A DNA stretch of 64,000 nucleotides from the NCBI GenBank assembly GCA_028015205.1, contig CM051520.1, positions 64,798,694 through 64,862,693 on the forward strand. The letters are read 5' to 3'. Below the pieces are notes generated by a model, which was not told where the DNA came from, ran no database searches, and was given only the letters and a program-made list of their open reading frames with translations. Origin of the DNA: Mytilisepta virgata (taxonomy: Eukaryota > Mollusca > Bivalvia > Mytilida > Mytilidae). Positions within the stretch are counted from its first letter, which is position 1. The number at the start of each line of letters is the position of its first letter. Shown in pieces: positions 1 through 9,806 of this stretch. A program made the translations under genes and the position numbers.

Positions 1-97
1 GACAAGTAAATTTAAATATCTATTTATTACAATGCAAGCACACGTGCTTGAATGTTGTCGAAAACTTCTTTATTGCAAATTGACTTTTAATTACGAT

Positions 98-192
98 GAC
101 GCTGCGGTGTTACTAATCAAGGCGCTGCGGTCATTGAAGGCGCTGCGGTGAATGACAACTTCAGAGGGAAGGCGCTGCGGGATCGCAGCGCC
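98..192. repeat. GGCGCTGCGG direct repeats ending in a hairpin
   Basis: The decamer GGCGCTGCGG or a close variant occurs near 98, 121, 139 and 171. The last copy pairs with CGCAGCGCC at 184-192 to give a perfect 9-bp stem (171-179) with a 4-nt loop. This is GC-rich against an AT-rich background. No gene is visible around it and its function is unknown. Confidence 0.6.
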
Positions 193-456
193 ATATGGGG
201 CTGGGGAGAACGCTGGTATGGGTAATTGGGTATGCTCCAAGAAAGATCCGAGTTATCCGAATTTGGGACGAGTTGTCCGATGATATGGTCAGAGTGGTCC
301 ACTGACCGATTTGTCCTGTTATCTTATAAACAATTGTAAATTTTTTGTTTTCTTGGACGACTCGACAAAGCTAATTAACCAACAAAAAATTGTCTTATAA
401 TTCTAATGCTAAAAATCCATTCTGCGAACTGATGTTTACTTCATGGTTATTGCAGC

Positions 457-655
457 TGTAACGGGGCTTCCCTCATGTACGATTGATGTTATAGAACCGT
501 AATAGGTTTATAACCACACTCCATTAGCTGCGCTAGTGTAGTACTCCTTTAGCTCAGTTGGTAGAGTGGTGGACTACTGAACCAAAGGTTCCGGGTTCGA
601 TCCCAGGTTGGTGTGGTGGGTAATTTTTGAAGACAAATCATGCTCTACTGTTACA
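457..655 (+). repeat. 5' LTR of the TRIM, with tRNA-like module
   Basis: It begins TGTAACGGGG and ends CTACTGTTACA. Inside, TTAGCTCAGTTGG (549-561) matches a tRNA A box and GGTTCGATCCC (594-604) matches a B box at tRNA-like spacing. The implied acceptor and anticodon stems pair poorly, so this is a tRNA-derived promoter and not a functional tRNA. Confidence 0.75.
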
Positions 656-656
656 T

Positions 657-667
657 TGGCGCCCAAC
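657..667 (+). promoter_or_regulatory. Primer-binding site, tRNA-Lys type
   Basis: TGGCGCCCAAC lies two bases after the 5' LTR. It is complementary to a tRNA 3' end of GTTGGGCG plus CCA, as in tRNA-Lys(CUU). The match stops after 11 nt. Confidence 0.7.
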
Positions 668-750
668 TAAAAAACCCATGATTGTCAATAAGGGCTAGTT
701 GGCAAATGGGTTGAAGTTGGATATCGTCATCGTAGGACGATGACTCTTGA

Positions 751-761
751 GGTGGGGGAAG
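751..761 (+). promoter_or_regulatory. Polypurine tract of the TRIM
   Basis: GGTGGGGGAAG contains one pyrimidine and abuts the first base of the 3' LTR, the position where plus-strand priming starts in LTR retroelements. Confidence 0.65.
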
Positions 762-969
762 TGTTACAGGGCTTCCCTCATGTACAATTGATGATAAAGA
801 ACCATAATAGGTTTATAACCACGTACCCTCCATTAGCTGCGCTAGTAGAGTACTCCATTAGCTCAGCTGGTAGAGCACCGCAGTGAACTACTGAACAAAA
901 GGTTCCATGTTCGATCCCAGGTTGGTGCGGTAGGTAATTTTGGGAGACAAATCATGCTCTACTGTTACA
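762..969 (+). repeat. 3' LTR of the TRIM, with tRNA-like module
   Basis: It aligns to the 5' LTR over its whole length and has a few extra bases. The A box TTAGCTCAGCTGG is at 858-870. The B box at 908-918 reads TGTTCGATCCC, one base off consensus. Confidence 0.75.
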
Positions 970-1161
970 CAGCCATATTGAATAGGGGGCAGATTTTTTG
1001 GATGGAGGGGGATAGTAATAAATTATAAAATACAGGAAAACGTATGCATGTTTCCAAGCAACTGTTTTCCTTCAATGATGTTTTTCCGTGTTTTTCAAAG
1101 CATTTTCACCTCCATTGCGAAAATCTGTCCCCTATTGAATATGGCTGCATATAACCGTGAA

Positions 1162-1586
1162 AGGGCATAAATTCCGCAAACTGTGGTTTCCAGACAGTAA
1201 ATAAAGAAATGCCACACACACACACGCACACGCGTGTTTCTGTGACAGCTCTCGATCTTACCATACCAACTATCTTAATTTCTAACCTGTCAAAAGGTGT
1301 TTTAAGGTCGTTTGTTTATCATGTTACATGTATCAGGTCAAAAACAAATTTCTTCTACTTTCGTTTTCATGTAGATTTGAATTCTAAATTGAGTAGGTCA
1401 GTCCCGAGCTGGATGTTTTTATAAATCCTTTTCAATAGAATAACAATCAAGGGTCCACAAGGGGCATGCCAAAATATTATAACAATTATGATCAAGTAAA
1501 TAAATGAAACATATTAAATCAATATAACGTATATAACGTTAAACAGAAATATATCAAAATGACATGACGAATGCCAGACAATTCGC
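1162..1586. other. AT-rich spacer, no gene seen
   Basis: It contains a short (CA)n/(CG) run near 1213-1236 and otherwise unstructured AT-rich sequence. No ORF in it looks coding. Confidence 0.5.
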
Positions 1587-1790
1587 CCCACTTCAAACTC
1601 GCCCACACCAACTCGCACTAATTTTTCACAAATTCGCCCCAACTTGGAAAATATTAGTCACCAACTCGCCCCAACTTGGAAAATATTAGACACCAACTCG
1701 CACCAACTTGTGAAAATAATAGTTATAAACTCGCCCCAACTTTGAAAATCATGGTTTTAAACTCCCTCCAGCTGTGAATTTCATAGCTAA
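1587..1790 (+). repeat. Left inverted end with CTCGCCCC repeats
   Basis: Four to five direct copies of a unit containing ACTCGCCCCAACTTGGAAAA. It matches the reverse complement of 7010-7341. Confidence 0.65.
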
Positions 1791-4024
1791 TTTTATCTTT
1801 ACCTGGCACTGAACTGTTAGTATATATCTGAAATAGCATCTTTGGGGACTACTATTTCAAGAAACGAAACAACACAAACAAACAAACAAACAAATATTTT
1901 ATAATCAATCAAGACGCCCCTAAAGGAGCAGAATAATTAAAATAAATTTAGATACAATGATTTCAATGATTACAATGATTTTGTTATAAAGAATTTATAT
2001 ATAAAAAAAAGAGCTATTGTTGAATGCAACAGAGCTAATGTGGGTACAACAAGTACGATTGGCTAGACATAAATAGTGTGGTATTTAGTTATAATTCCAA
2101 GAGGCAGAGCACAAACACACAGAAACGGAACGAAAGCGTTTCTTTTCTTATTTTATAGTAATTTTCCATAGACAATTACTATTTCAAGAAACGAAATTTT
2201 TTCGTTGTTTTTCTTTTCGTTCTTTGCATGGTTTATTAATCAAAGTCGTACTGTTTCTTGTTTTAGTTTTTTTTTTTTTTAACTTTCTTGCAAATGTATG
2301 CCATGTACATGTATATATATTTCTGTGTGTGTATGATTGCATAAAAGAGAAGTATCCGGTGTATCGTAAAAATCGCAAGTTCCGTAAAAAATGCAAGCAC
2401 GCATGTGCAAATATTTAAAGCACTTCCTGTGTAAAAATTGGAAGTTTCACTTTCACAAACCGTTTCCGTTATATTAACAATTGATAGGAAAATATACTTT
2501 TAACCAACATTTGAGCAAATAACTCAAGATAAATTCCCGAATGTTTAATAACTGAGGACAAAATTTTGAAAAATTGTAGTTTTATATGTAATTTATAGGA
2601 AAATTTCTAAGCGGGAACTCATTTATGTCAGGGATCATATAATACTATCCTGTTTGTAATTTAAAAGAATTGTAGATTATCAGGGTATTTATAAACATGA
2701 ATAAAATACTGTTGATAGCTATGTCTTATAGTGGTCAAAATAGAATTTAATATGTTAATTGATTGTACTGTAGTTGTTTACTTGGCCAAAATAAGGCAAG
2801 TACAGCTATTATTTCACACATAAATTGATTAATGGTAATTAAATTATCAGACACAGAAATAAAAATATATCAAGTGATATCAATAATAGGATAAACTTAA
2901 AAAAACATTTTTCCTTTCCCCATCTCTTCCTGTACCCAAGAAAGGACTCATGTACACTATGTGACAAGTATCCAGTTGAATGTAGTACATGTGTACTCTT
3001 CACAATTAAGAAATTGTATGTAAAACATTTCTGCCATCACAATTTGCTTAATGTCATCGTGTTAGCCACCTAGCATGCTGTTTTTGGCTTCTTTTGCATT
3101 TTGGGCATTGCATACATTTGCATGAACTTCAAGAGCCATGTAAAATGTAGCTTTTGACTCTAATACAGATTTCGTCACTTTTAAATATATCTCCATCAAA
3201 CTGTAGTTAGGGACCGGGCAAAATTTATCAGGGGATTGACACCGGTTCAAAAGGCCATGGGGACAAACACTTTTTTGGTTACTCTATTTCATTGGACATT
3301 TTAATTTTTCTCATTCTCATAACACATAGGACACCAACATTTTTTATTACCATATTTTTATAAATTTACACAAAAAAATTGCTTTAAAACACACATTGTA
3401 CCTTACTGTCTATGAAACATTAACACTATTGGAATTACTGTATTTTTGTCGTATATTAAAAGTTTTTTTCTTACATTTGCAATGATTCAATTAACTTGGC
3501 AACTTGTATTGTATAAGTACATAATATAAGCAAGGTTTTTTTGCAATTTATATCAAAAACCATAGAACTTTAAAAATCTAAGAACAGTTTTAATACTTGA
3601 CAGACTTCATGCATGAAATGCCTTAAATTGCTCAGTTTTGTCAAAACAAGAAGGATAATTATTTTCAATTCTTTTATCTAAACTGTAGGACATATTGTAT
3701 ATCCTAAATACAATAAAATTGCAAATTTTTTACCAAATTTTATCAAATTTGTTTATAAAATGTTTTCTTTATGGCAAAAAGTATACCTTACTGTCTATGA
3801 AACATTAACACTATTGAAATTCCTGTATTCTTACCTTATATTAAATTTTTTCCCCACATTTCAATAATTCAATGAACACAATATCTTGTATGGTATAAGT
3901 ACATAATATAAGCAAGGTTTTCAACAAATTATATGAGTAACCATAAAAATTTCTAAATATTAGAACAAATTTAATACTTGACAGATTACATATCTTATCC
4001 CGACAAAATTGCAAGTCTCCTCTT
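1791..4024. other. AT-rich interior; ~200-bp direct repeat pair
   Basis: No coding region is seen. A block starting ACCTTACTGTCTATGAAAC near 3400 recurs near 3785 and stays similar for about 200 bp. The short ORFs at 2184-2418 are low-complexity poly-T/poly-A sequence. Confidence 0.5.
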
Positions 4025-4951
4025 GAGTCACTAAATTTCTAGATGTATGGACATGAAATGCTTCAGAAATTAATTATAATACCTCACTATGTATTAATAA
4101 AGGGAAGTAGTATACTTCTCAACATATTTTGGTCATTTATTGTTCAAAAATACTCCATATCCCATCTGAGTTACAAATCTTAGGCCGTAAAAATTGCAAG
4201 TCTCTCCTTGGGTCTCAAAATACTTAGATGTATGGACATAAAAAGCATCAGAAATTAATTATTATACCTCACTATGTTTTAATAAAGGGAAATAATATAC
4301 TTCTCAACATATTTTGGTCATTTATTGTTCAAAAATACTCCAAATCCCATCTGAGTTACAAATCTTAGGCCGTAAAAATTGCAAGTCTCCTCTTGAGTCA
4401 CTAAATTTCTATGTGTATGGACATGAAATGCTTCAGAAATAAACTATTGTAGGTCACTATATATTAATAAAGGGAAATAATATACTTCTGCACATATTTT
4501 GGTCATTTATTGTTCAAAAATATTCCAAATCCCATCCTAGTTAAAAATCTTAGGCCGTAAAAATTGCAAGTCTCTGCTTGGGTCTCAAAATACCTAGATG
4601 TATGGACTTAAAAAGCTTCAGAAATTAATTATTATACCTCACTATGTATTAATAAAGGAAAGTAGTATACTTCTCAACATATTTTGGTCATTTATTGTTC
4701 AAAAATACTCCAAATCCCATCTGAGTTACAAATCTGAGGCCGTAAAAATTGCAAGTCTCTCCTTGGGTCTCAAAATACTTAAATGTATGGACTTAAAAAG
4801 CTTCAGAAATTAATTATTATACCTCACATATGTATTAATAAAGGAAATTAGTATACTTCTCAACATATTTTGGTCATTAATTGTTCAAAAATATTCCAAA
4901 TCCCATCCAAGTTAAAAATCTTAGGCCGTAAAAATTGCAAGTCTCTTCTTG
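4025..4951 (+). repeat. 185-bp tandem satellite, forward array
   Basis: Five units. The landmark GTATGGACAT/GTATGGACTT occurs at 4045, 4230, 4415, 4600 and 4785, exactly 185 bp apart. Units alternate slightly between two variants (a CTTGAGTCACT form and a CTTGGGTCTCA form), which suggests a 370-bp higher-order unit. Confidence 0.85.
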
Positions 4952-6170
4952 GGTATATATTTGGATGATAAATGACCAAAATATGTTGAGAAGTATATGA
5001 ATTACCTTCATTAATACATAGTCAGGTATAATGATGAATTTCTGAAACATTTCATCTCCAAACATGTTGATATTTTGAAAATCAAGGGGAGACTTGCATT
5101 TTTTATGGCCTAAGAATTTTGATTCTGGTGGAATTTGGTATATATTTGGATGATAAATGACCAAAATATGTTGAGGAGTATATAAATTCCCTTATTAATA
5201 CAGAGTCGGGTATAATGATGAATTTCTGAAATCTTTCATCTCCAAACATGTTGATATTTTGAAAATCAAGGGGAGACTTGCATTTTTTACAGCCTAAGAA
5301 TTTTGATTCTGTTGGAATTTGGTATATATTTGGATGATATTAATAACCAAAATATGTTGAGAAGTATATAAATTCCCTTATTAATACCTAGTTGGGTTTA
5401 ATGATGAATTTCTGAAACATTTCATCTCCAAACATGTTGATATTTTGAAAATCAAGGGGAGACTTGCATTTTTTATGGCCTAAGAATTTTGATTCTGGTG
5501 GAATTTGGTATATATCTGGATGATAAATGACCAAAATATGTTGAGAAGTATGTAATTTCCCTTTATTAATATAGAGTCGGGTTTAATAATGAATTGCTGA
5601 AACATTTCATATCCAAACATCTTGATATTTTGAAACACAAGAGGAAACTTGCATTTATTATGGTCTCATTTGACTCTGATGGGATTATGGTATATTTTTG
5701 GATGATGCTGACCAAAACATATTCAGAAGTATATTAATTTCCTTTATAAATACCGGTACATAGTGTGGTATAATAATTAATTTCTGGTGCATTTCATGTC
5801 TATACACATATATATTTTGAAACCCAGGGAGAGACTTGGAATTTTTACTGTTTAAGATAAGTAAATCTGATGGAATTTGGTATATTTTTGGAAAATATTT
5901 GACCAAAGTTTTTCAAGAATTATATAAATTTCTTTTATTAAAACCGATTTCTGAAGCATTAAATGGTCATACACATTGATATTTTGAAAGCCATAAGGAG
6001 AGCAATAGGGAGACTTGCAATTTTTAAGGGCTAAGATTTGTGACTCTCAATGGAATTTGGTATATTTTTGGACAATAAATGACCAAAATATGTCGAGAAG
6101 TATTTTATTTCCCTTTATTAATACATAGTGTGGTATAATAATTACTTTTTGTAGTATTTCATGCCTTTTA
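4952..6170 (-). repeat. 185-bp tandem satellite, inverted array
   Basis: The same unit as 4025-4951, reverse-complemented. The landmark GGTATATATTTGGATGAT or variants occurs at 4952, 5137, 5321, 5507, 5689, 5879 and 6059, a spacing of 180-190 bp. The switch of orientation near 4951 is abrupt, giving a head-to-head palindromic satellite. Confidence 0.85.
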
Positions 6171-7009
6171 GACCTTTTACTGTATGTTGCTGAGCAATTC
6201 AGTATTGCATTTTCATTGTGGCTTTGAGCAAGTTATTATTTTTCTTCTTCTAGATTTATTCACGACTTTTCATAGAATGTTATAAATCTAGACCTATTTT
6301 AATTCTACCATATTCCATACACCTGTTAATTTACGACTTGGCTTATCTTTAATTTGCAGATCCCTCGGACAGCACCAACAGTCCCCCCTCCCCCCAAAAC
6401 AAAACAAAAATCCAAAAAAATCTTGGAATTTGAGCTGTTTATCACAGATTTGTAGGCTTCTGACTTCCAATGTTATATCGAAAACGGATTGTGGCAGCTT
6501 TAAAAAAAACCAACAAAACAACGCCGCGATCCTGAGCGCCGATGTTTTTTGTTTTTCAAAGCTGCCACAAGCATATTTATAATTTATTTCATTCATTCAT
6601 AAGTTAAATAAGTACTAATTCATTCAATATTGTGTAAACGGTTTGTAGTCCTTTGTATATATGTTAAAATTAACAGAATAGTTTGTGTTTCTAACTAGCT
6701 TGTGAATTTTACGACGACTTGCGAAATTTACAGTAACCAGCGTAAAATTTGAAAGACAAACCGGAAACCGGAAACGGAACTACCATTTTTTACGGACTTG
6801 TAAATTTTACGCTACACCGGACTTCGTTTTTAATCACCTAGTTTTTGACACAAAGACCTACCAAGACATCAAAACTTGTCTAACGAAGACAAAGAGAAAT
6901 ATAAAAAACTTGGTGTTAATGTATAATTTTAGATTGTACATGACAGTTTTGAAAGCTAACACACATAATTTGAACTTGTTTCAGTTAAATAGATGCAAGT
7001 TTGGCACTT
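6171..7009. other. Non-coding interior of the 5.8-kb element
   Basis: AT-rich, with poly-C and poly-A patches near 6380-6420. No ORF here is convincing. Confidence 0.45.
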
Positions 7010-7341
7010 ATTTTAGAGTTGGGGCGAGTTTGTAACTATGTCATTCACAATTGGAGCGAATACCAAAATCGTTGTCATTAGTTGGGGCAAGGACGTATAA
7101 CTATCTAATATACGTCCTTGGTTGGGGCGAGTTGTTAACTGTGATAGTCATATGTAGAGCTAGGGTATAAAATTATTTATTTTCATCAGTTGGGGCGAGT
7201 TTGTAGCTCTTATTTTCATAAGGAGGCATGTTAGTGACTATTATTTTCACAGTTGGAGCGAGTTTGTAACTAATATTTTCCAAGTTGGGGCGAGTTGGTG
7301 AAAAGTTGGTGCGAGCTGGTGTGGGGTGAGTTTGCAGTGGG
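7010..7341 (-). repeat. Right inverted end with GGGGCGAG repeats
   Basis: Direct copies of TTGGGGCGAGTT with AT-rich spacers. The reverse complement aligns with 1587-1790. Confidence 0.65.
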
Positions 7342-7381
7342 TTCCCGACATAACAAATAGACATGACAAACACATGAAACA

Positions 7382-9806
7382 GTGGTTAACCCTTTATATA
7401 TAGAGGTAAATAGATCTTTGGCTATAGATTCTGTAGGAACTTCACATTTGGGCAAGAATTCGACATATTGGGCAGTGGAGACGAATGGAGCTTGGAATTG
7501 TCTTTTTAATGCCATCTCCATCGGAATTCAAAATTCAGAAATTCTTTCTGTAGAAATTAGATATAGGACATGTATTGAAATGATGCAGTACAAATCTTTT
7601 TATACGGACGAACACAGACATGATGGACTTTCTTTGGTTTCTAACACATATGTCGCCGCACTACAAGCCTGTTCTGTTAATTATTCTTTTTCATCAGCTT
7701 TAATTTTGTTTTTCATGCAGCAGCATCAGTCATTGGCAAACCCATTAGATCATTTTATCCGGCAGAAAATGGGGTATTTGATAATTCTATCGGAATTCTA
7801 AACAGAACTTTAAAAAAAAGTAAAAAACCCCATTTGCATTCTTTGGTCATCAATTTTTGAACATTCTGGGCAAGGTACATGAATACCAAATCATTTTGTT
7901 TTACTTTTGCCAAATTCCGCCAGGCCAGACATTTTAGACATTTCAGACACGACAGACTTCCCACCACTTTCTTCCTACATACCTCAGACTAGTACCGACA
8001 TACCAACTACTGACGACCCATTGACTTGTGACATTTCAGACTCACAGACTAGTACCGACATACCAACTACTGACGACCCATTGACTTGTGACATTTCAAA
8101 CTCACATAGTACCGACATACCAACTTCTGACGACCCATTGACTTGTGAAATTTCAGACTCATAGACTAGTACCGACATACCAACTACTGACGACCCATTG
8201 ACTTGTGACATAGTACATGACGAGACTGACAGTGACTACATACCAACCTTTCCATTTTCGAACCCGACGAAGAATGGACTTCCTGGTAAGTTCATGGACT
8301 TTGACAAGACCCTTAAGACCTCGACAGACAGTAGACATGGTGACAACTTGACTGTTATTCCAAACGGATGGAAGGAAAACGTTTTTTTTTTTTTTTCATA
8401 GTAGACACTGACGGTACGGGAAAACGACATTTCACTGACGACTGTGGCGCCTGGGTTAACTCACTGAAAACTCATTATTATTTGTGTAATTTAGGCCATT
8501 TTGAGTATATTTACAAAAAGCAGTCTCTGTTTTATCGTAAGACTAAGGGATCAATGATTTTATTGGATCCTTAGCCAGATCAAAATTCTATTGCTATTTT
8601 ACAGAAGTACCATTCAAAATTGAAAAAAAAATTGAATTACCAAAGAAGGGTTAGCTGGTTTCAAAATTTACCAAACCATGTTGGCATTCATTTGCTTCAA
8701 GTTTATGAATATATTGGCAAATATCCTTGATATATGCCAAATGGTCATGATGGTTATTCTCGGATAACTTCTCAGCCGTATCAGAGGGTTACTTTGGCAC
8801 AGAAATTCACCATTGCTGATGGTTTAAAGCATGGTGTGAAAGCCTCACAAATTCTTCAAAATTTACAACAAACCGATCCAGAAAATTTATTGGATCTCAA
8901 AACAGTTCAAAATGCTCGGTATCAGCATTCCAAAAAAATCAACCAGCTAGCTAACTCTTCTAACATGGCAGATGATGTTCAGACAGTTATATCAAAATTC
9001 TTTTATTAAGTCTGTCATCGCCAACAGTCACCAGAAGCCACCAAACATTATTTGCTATACTGACGAACAGATTGAAGATATGCGGAATTGCATGACAAAT
9101 GACAGTATCATTGACATTGACCGGACGTTTAATTTAGGGCCTTCGCTATTTGACTGCGATGGTTTATCAAAATTTTAATTTGGTTATAAAGGGGACAGTC
9201 AGATCACCTGTTATGCTTGGGCCGGTATTTTTACACTGGGATGGTTTATATAGCACTTATTGTGATTTTTTTATCTAAAATTCCTTCTGCTTTGGGTTTC
9301 CACATCCCAGTGGACAAAATTGTTTTCGGCACAGATGAGGAAATGGCTTTGCTCCCTACATTAAAAGAATTTTCTCCCGAGCCAAAACAATGGTAATATA
9401 CCAAACGATTGGAAAAATAATAATTGTGAGTCACTTAACCACAAAATAAAAAACTTGGGAGACTATAAGGTGTCGAAAATTCCTGATCTGATTGACAGAT
9501 TAAAGGACATTCACGAGTCCCAACTTATTGAGATGAGGGGTGCAATTCATGGGAGGGGTTGTTTTGGAATTGACAGAACGGTCAAGGCATTTCAGGGTGA
9601 CTCATATTAAGATTGACTTGATGGACGAGCAACGACGCAAAATATATTTAAAATTTATACATTTTAGGCCGCAGTCGAATCGGTTGGTGTCTACAGACGG
9701 ACAATTGACAGTACCCCTAACCGCTCGACTTGCCAAGAAACCTGGTCAAGTCAAGCGGGTACGGAATGCAAAGACAACATTCTTCAGCAAGCGCCCTAAA
9801 TTATAG
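7382..9806 (+). pseudogene. Decayed MULE-like transposase gene with OTU-like N-terminus
   Basis: Successive ORF fragments read as one broken protein. 7382-7801 has an OTU-like motif (GAWNCLFNAISI) followed by SVEIRYRTCIEMM. 7907-8400 carries an acidic Ser/Thr/Asp stretch with in-frame repeats. 8400-8720 encodes a DDCGAW motif and a basic stretch. 8734-9178 ends with PPNIICYTDEQ and IDRTFNLGPS, which I recognise as the start of a MULE-type DDE domain. 9180-9400 continues in shifted frames (VFGTDEE). 9540-9806 is the basic C-terminus. Frameshifts and stops occur at about 7801, 8164, 8400, 8574 and 9009, so it is inactive. The family assignment rests on memory of similar animal proteins. It lies just outside the 1.59-7.34-kb element and need not belong to it. 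Confidence 0.6.
7984..8215 (+). repeat. 60-bp minisatellite within the pseudogene
   Basis: Four copies of a ~60-bp unit. In frame it encodes TSTDIPTTDDPLTCDISDS repeats. One copy is about 6 bp shorter, which keeps the frame. A stop (TAG) opens the fourth copy. Confidence 0.85.

Larger units (their letters stand above)
457..969 (+). mobile_element. TRIM: miniature LTR retroelement with tRNA-like LTRs
   Basis: Two direct repeats of 199 and 208 bp, each starting TGT(A/T)AC and ending TGTTACA, flank a 106-bp interior with no ORF. Two bases after the first LTR starts TGGCGCCCAAC (657-667), which fits the 3' end of tRNA-Lys and is a standard primer-binding site. Immediately before the second LTR is a purine run GGTGGGGGAAG (751-761), a polypurine tract. 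CAGC at 453-456 and 970-973 is the target duplication. This is the anatomy of a terminal-repeat retrotransposon in miniature, which depends on another element's enzymes. Each LTR also carries Pol III A- and B-box sequences. Orientation follows the primer site and purine tract. The LTRs have diverged by scattered substitutions and a short indel, so the insertion is not recent. Confidence 0.8.
440..1161. mobile_element. MITE with inverted ends, split by a TRIM
   Basis: The right arm (about 1113-1161) reads, as reverse complement, CAGCCATATTCAATAGGGG preceded by CGGTTATATG. The left arm reads TGGTTATTG at 444-452 and, after the inserted TRIM, CAGCCATATTGAATAGGGG from 970. With the TRIM and one CAGC copy removed the two arms align continuously. 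The centre has no coding capacity. Outer boundaries and the target duplication are not sharply resolved. Confidence 0.6.
1587..7341. mobile_element. 5.8-kb element with inverted repeat-rich ends
   Basis: The left end starts CCCACTTCAAACTC (1587) and the right end, as reverse complement from 7341, starts CCCACTGCAAACTC. The ends continue to match through several direct copies of AACTCGCCCCAACTTGG with AT spacers, over roughly 200 bp on the left (to about 1790) and 330 bp on the right (from about 7010). The interior has no convincing ORF. It holds AT-rich DNA, a ~200-bp direct repeat pair near 3400 and 3785, and two opposed 185-bp satellite arrays. It looks non-autonomous. I could not find a matching target duplication, so the boundaries are approximate. 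Confidence 0.55.

Noticed and set aside
548..617. Functional tRNA genes in the two LTRs
   Set aside because: Both copies lie at the same place inside direct repeats, have poor acceptor and anticodon stems and lack a coherent tRNA fold.
7170..7521. Minus-strand ORFs with Pro/Thr/Asn-rich repeats
   Set aside because: Translations of the GGGGCGAG repeats at the right end of the 5.8-kb element and of the antisense of the MULE-like pseudogene.
1587..9806. One MULE with the CTCGCCCC ends as its TIRs
   Set aside because: The two ends face each other across 1,587-7,341 and the transposase remnant is outside; no third copy of the end lies beyond 9.8 kb.
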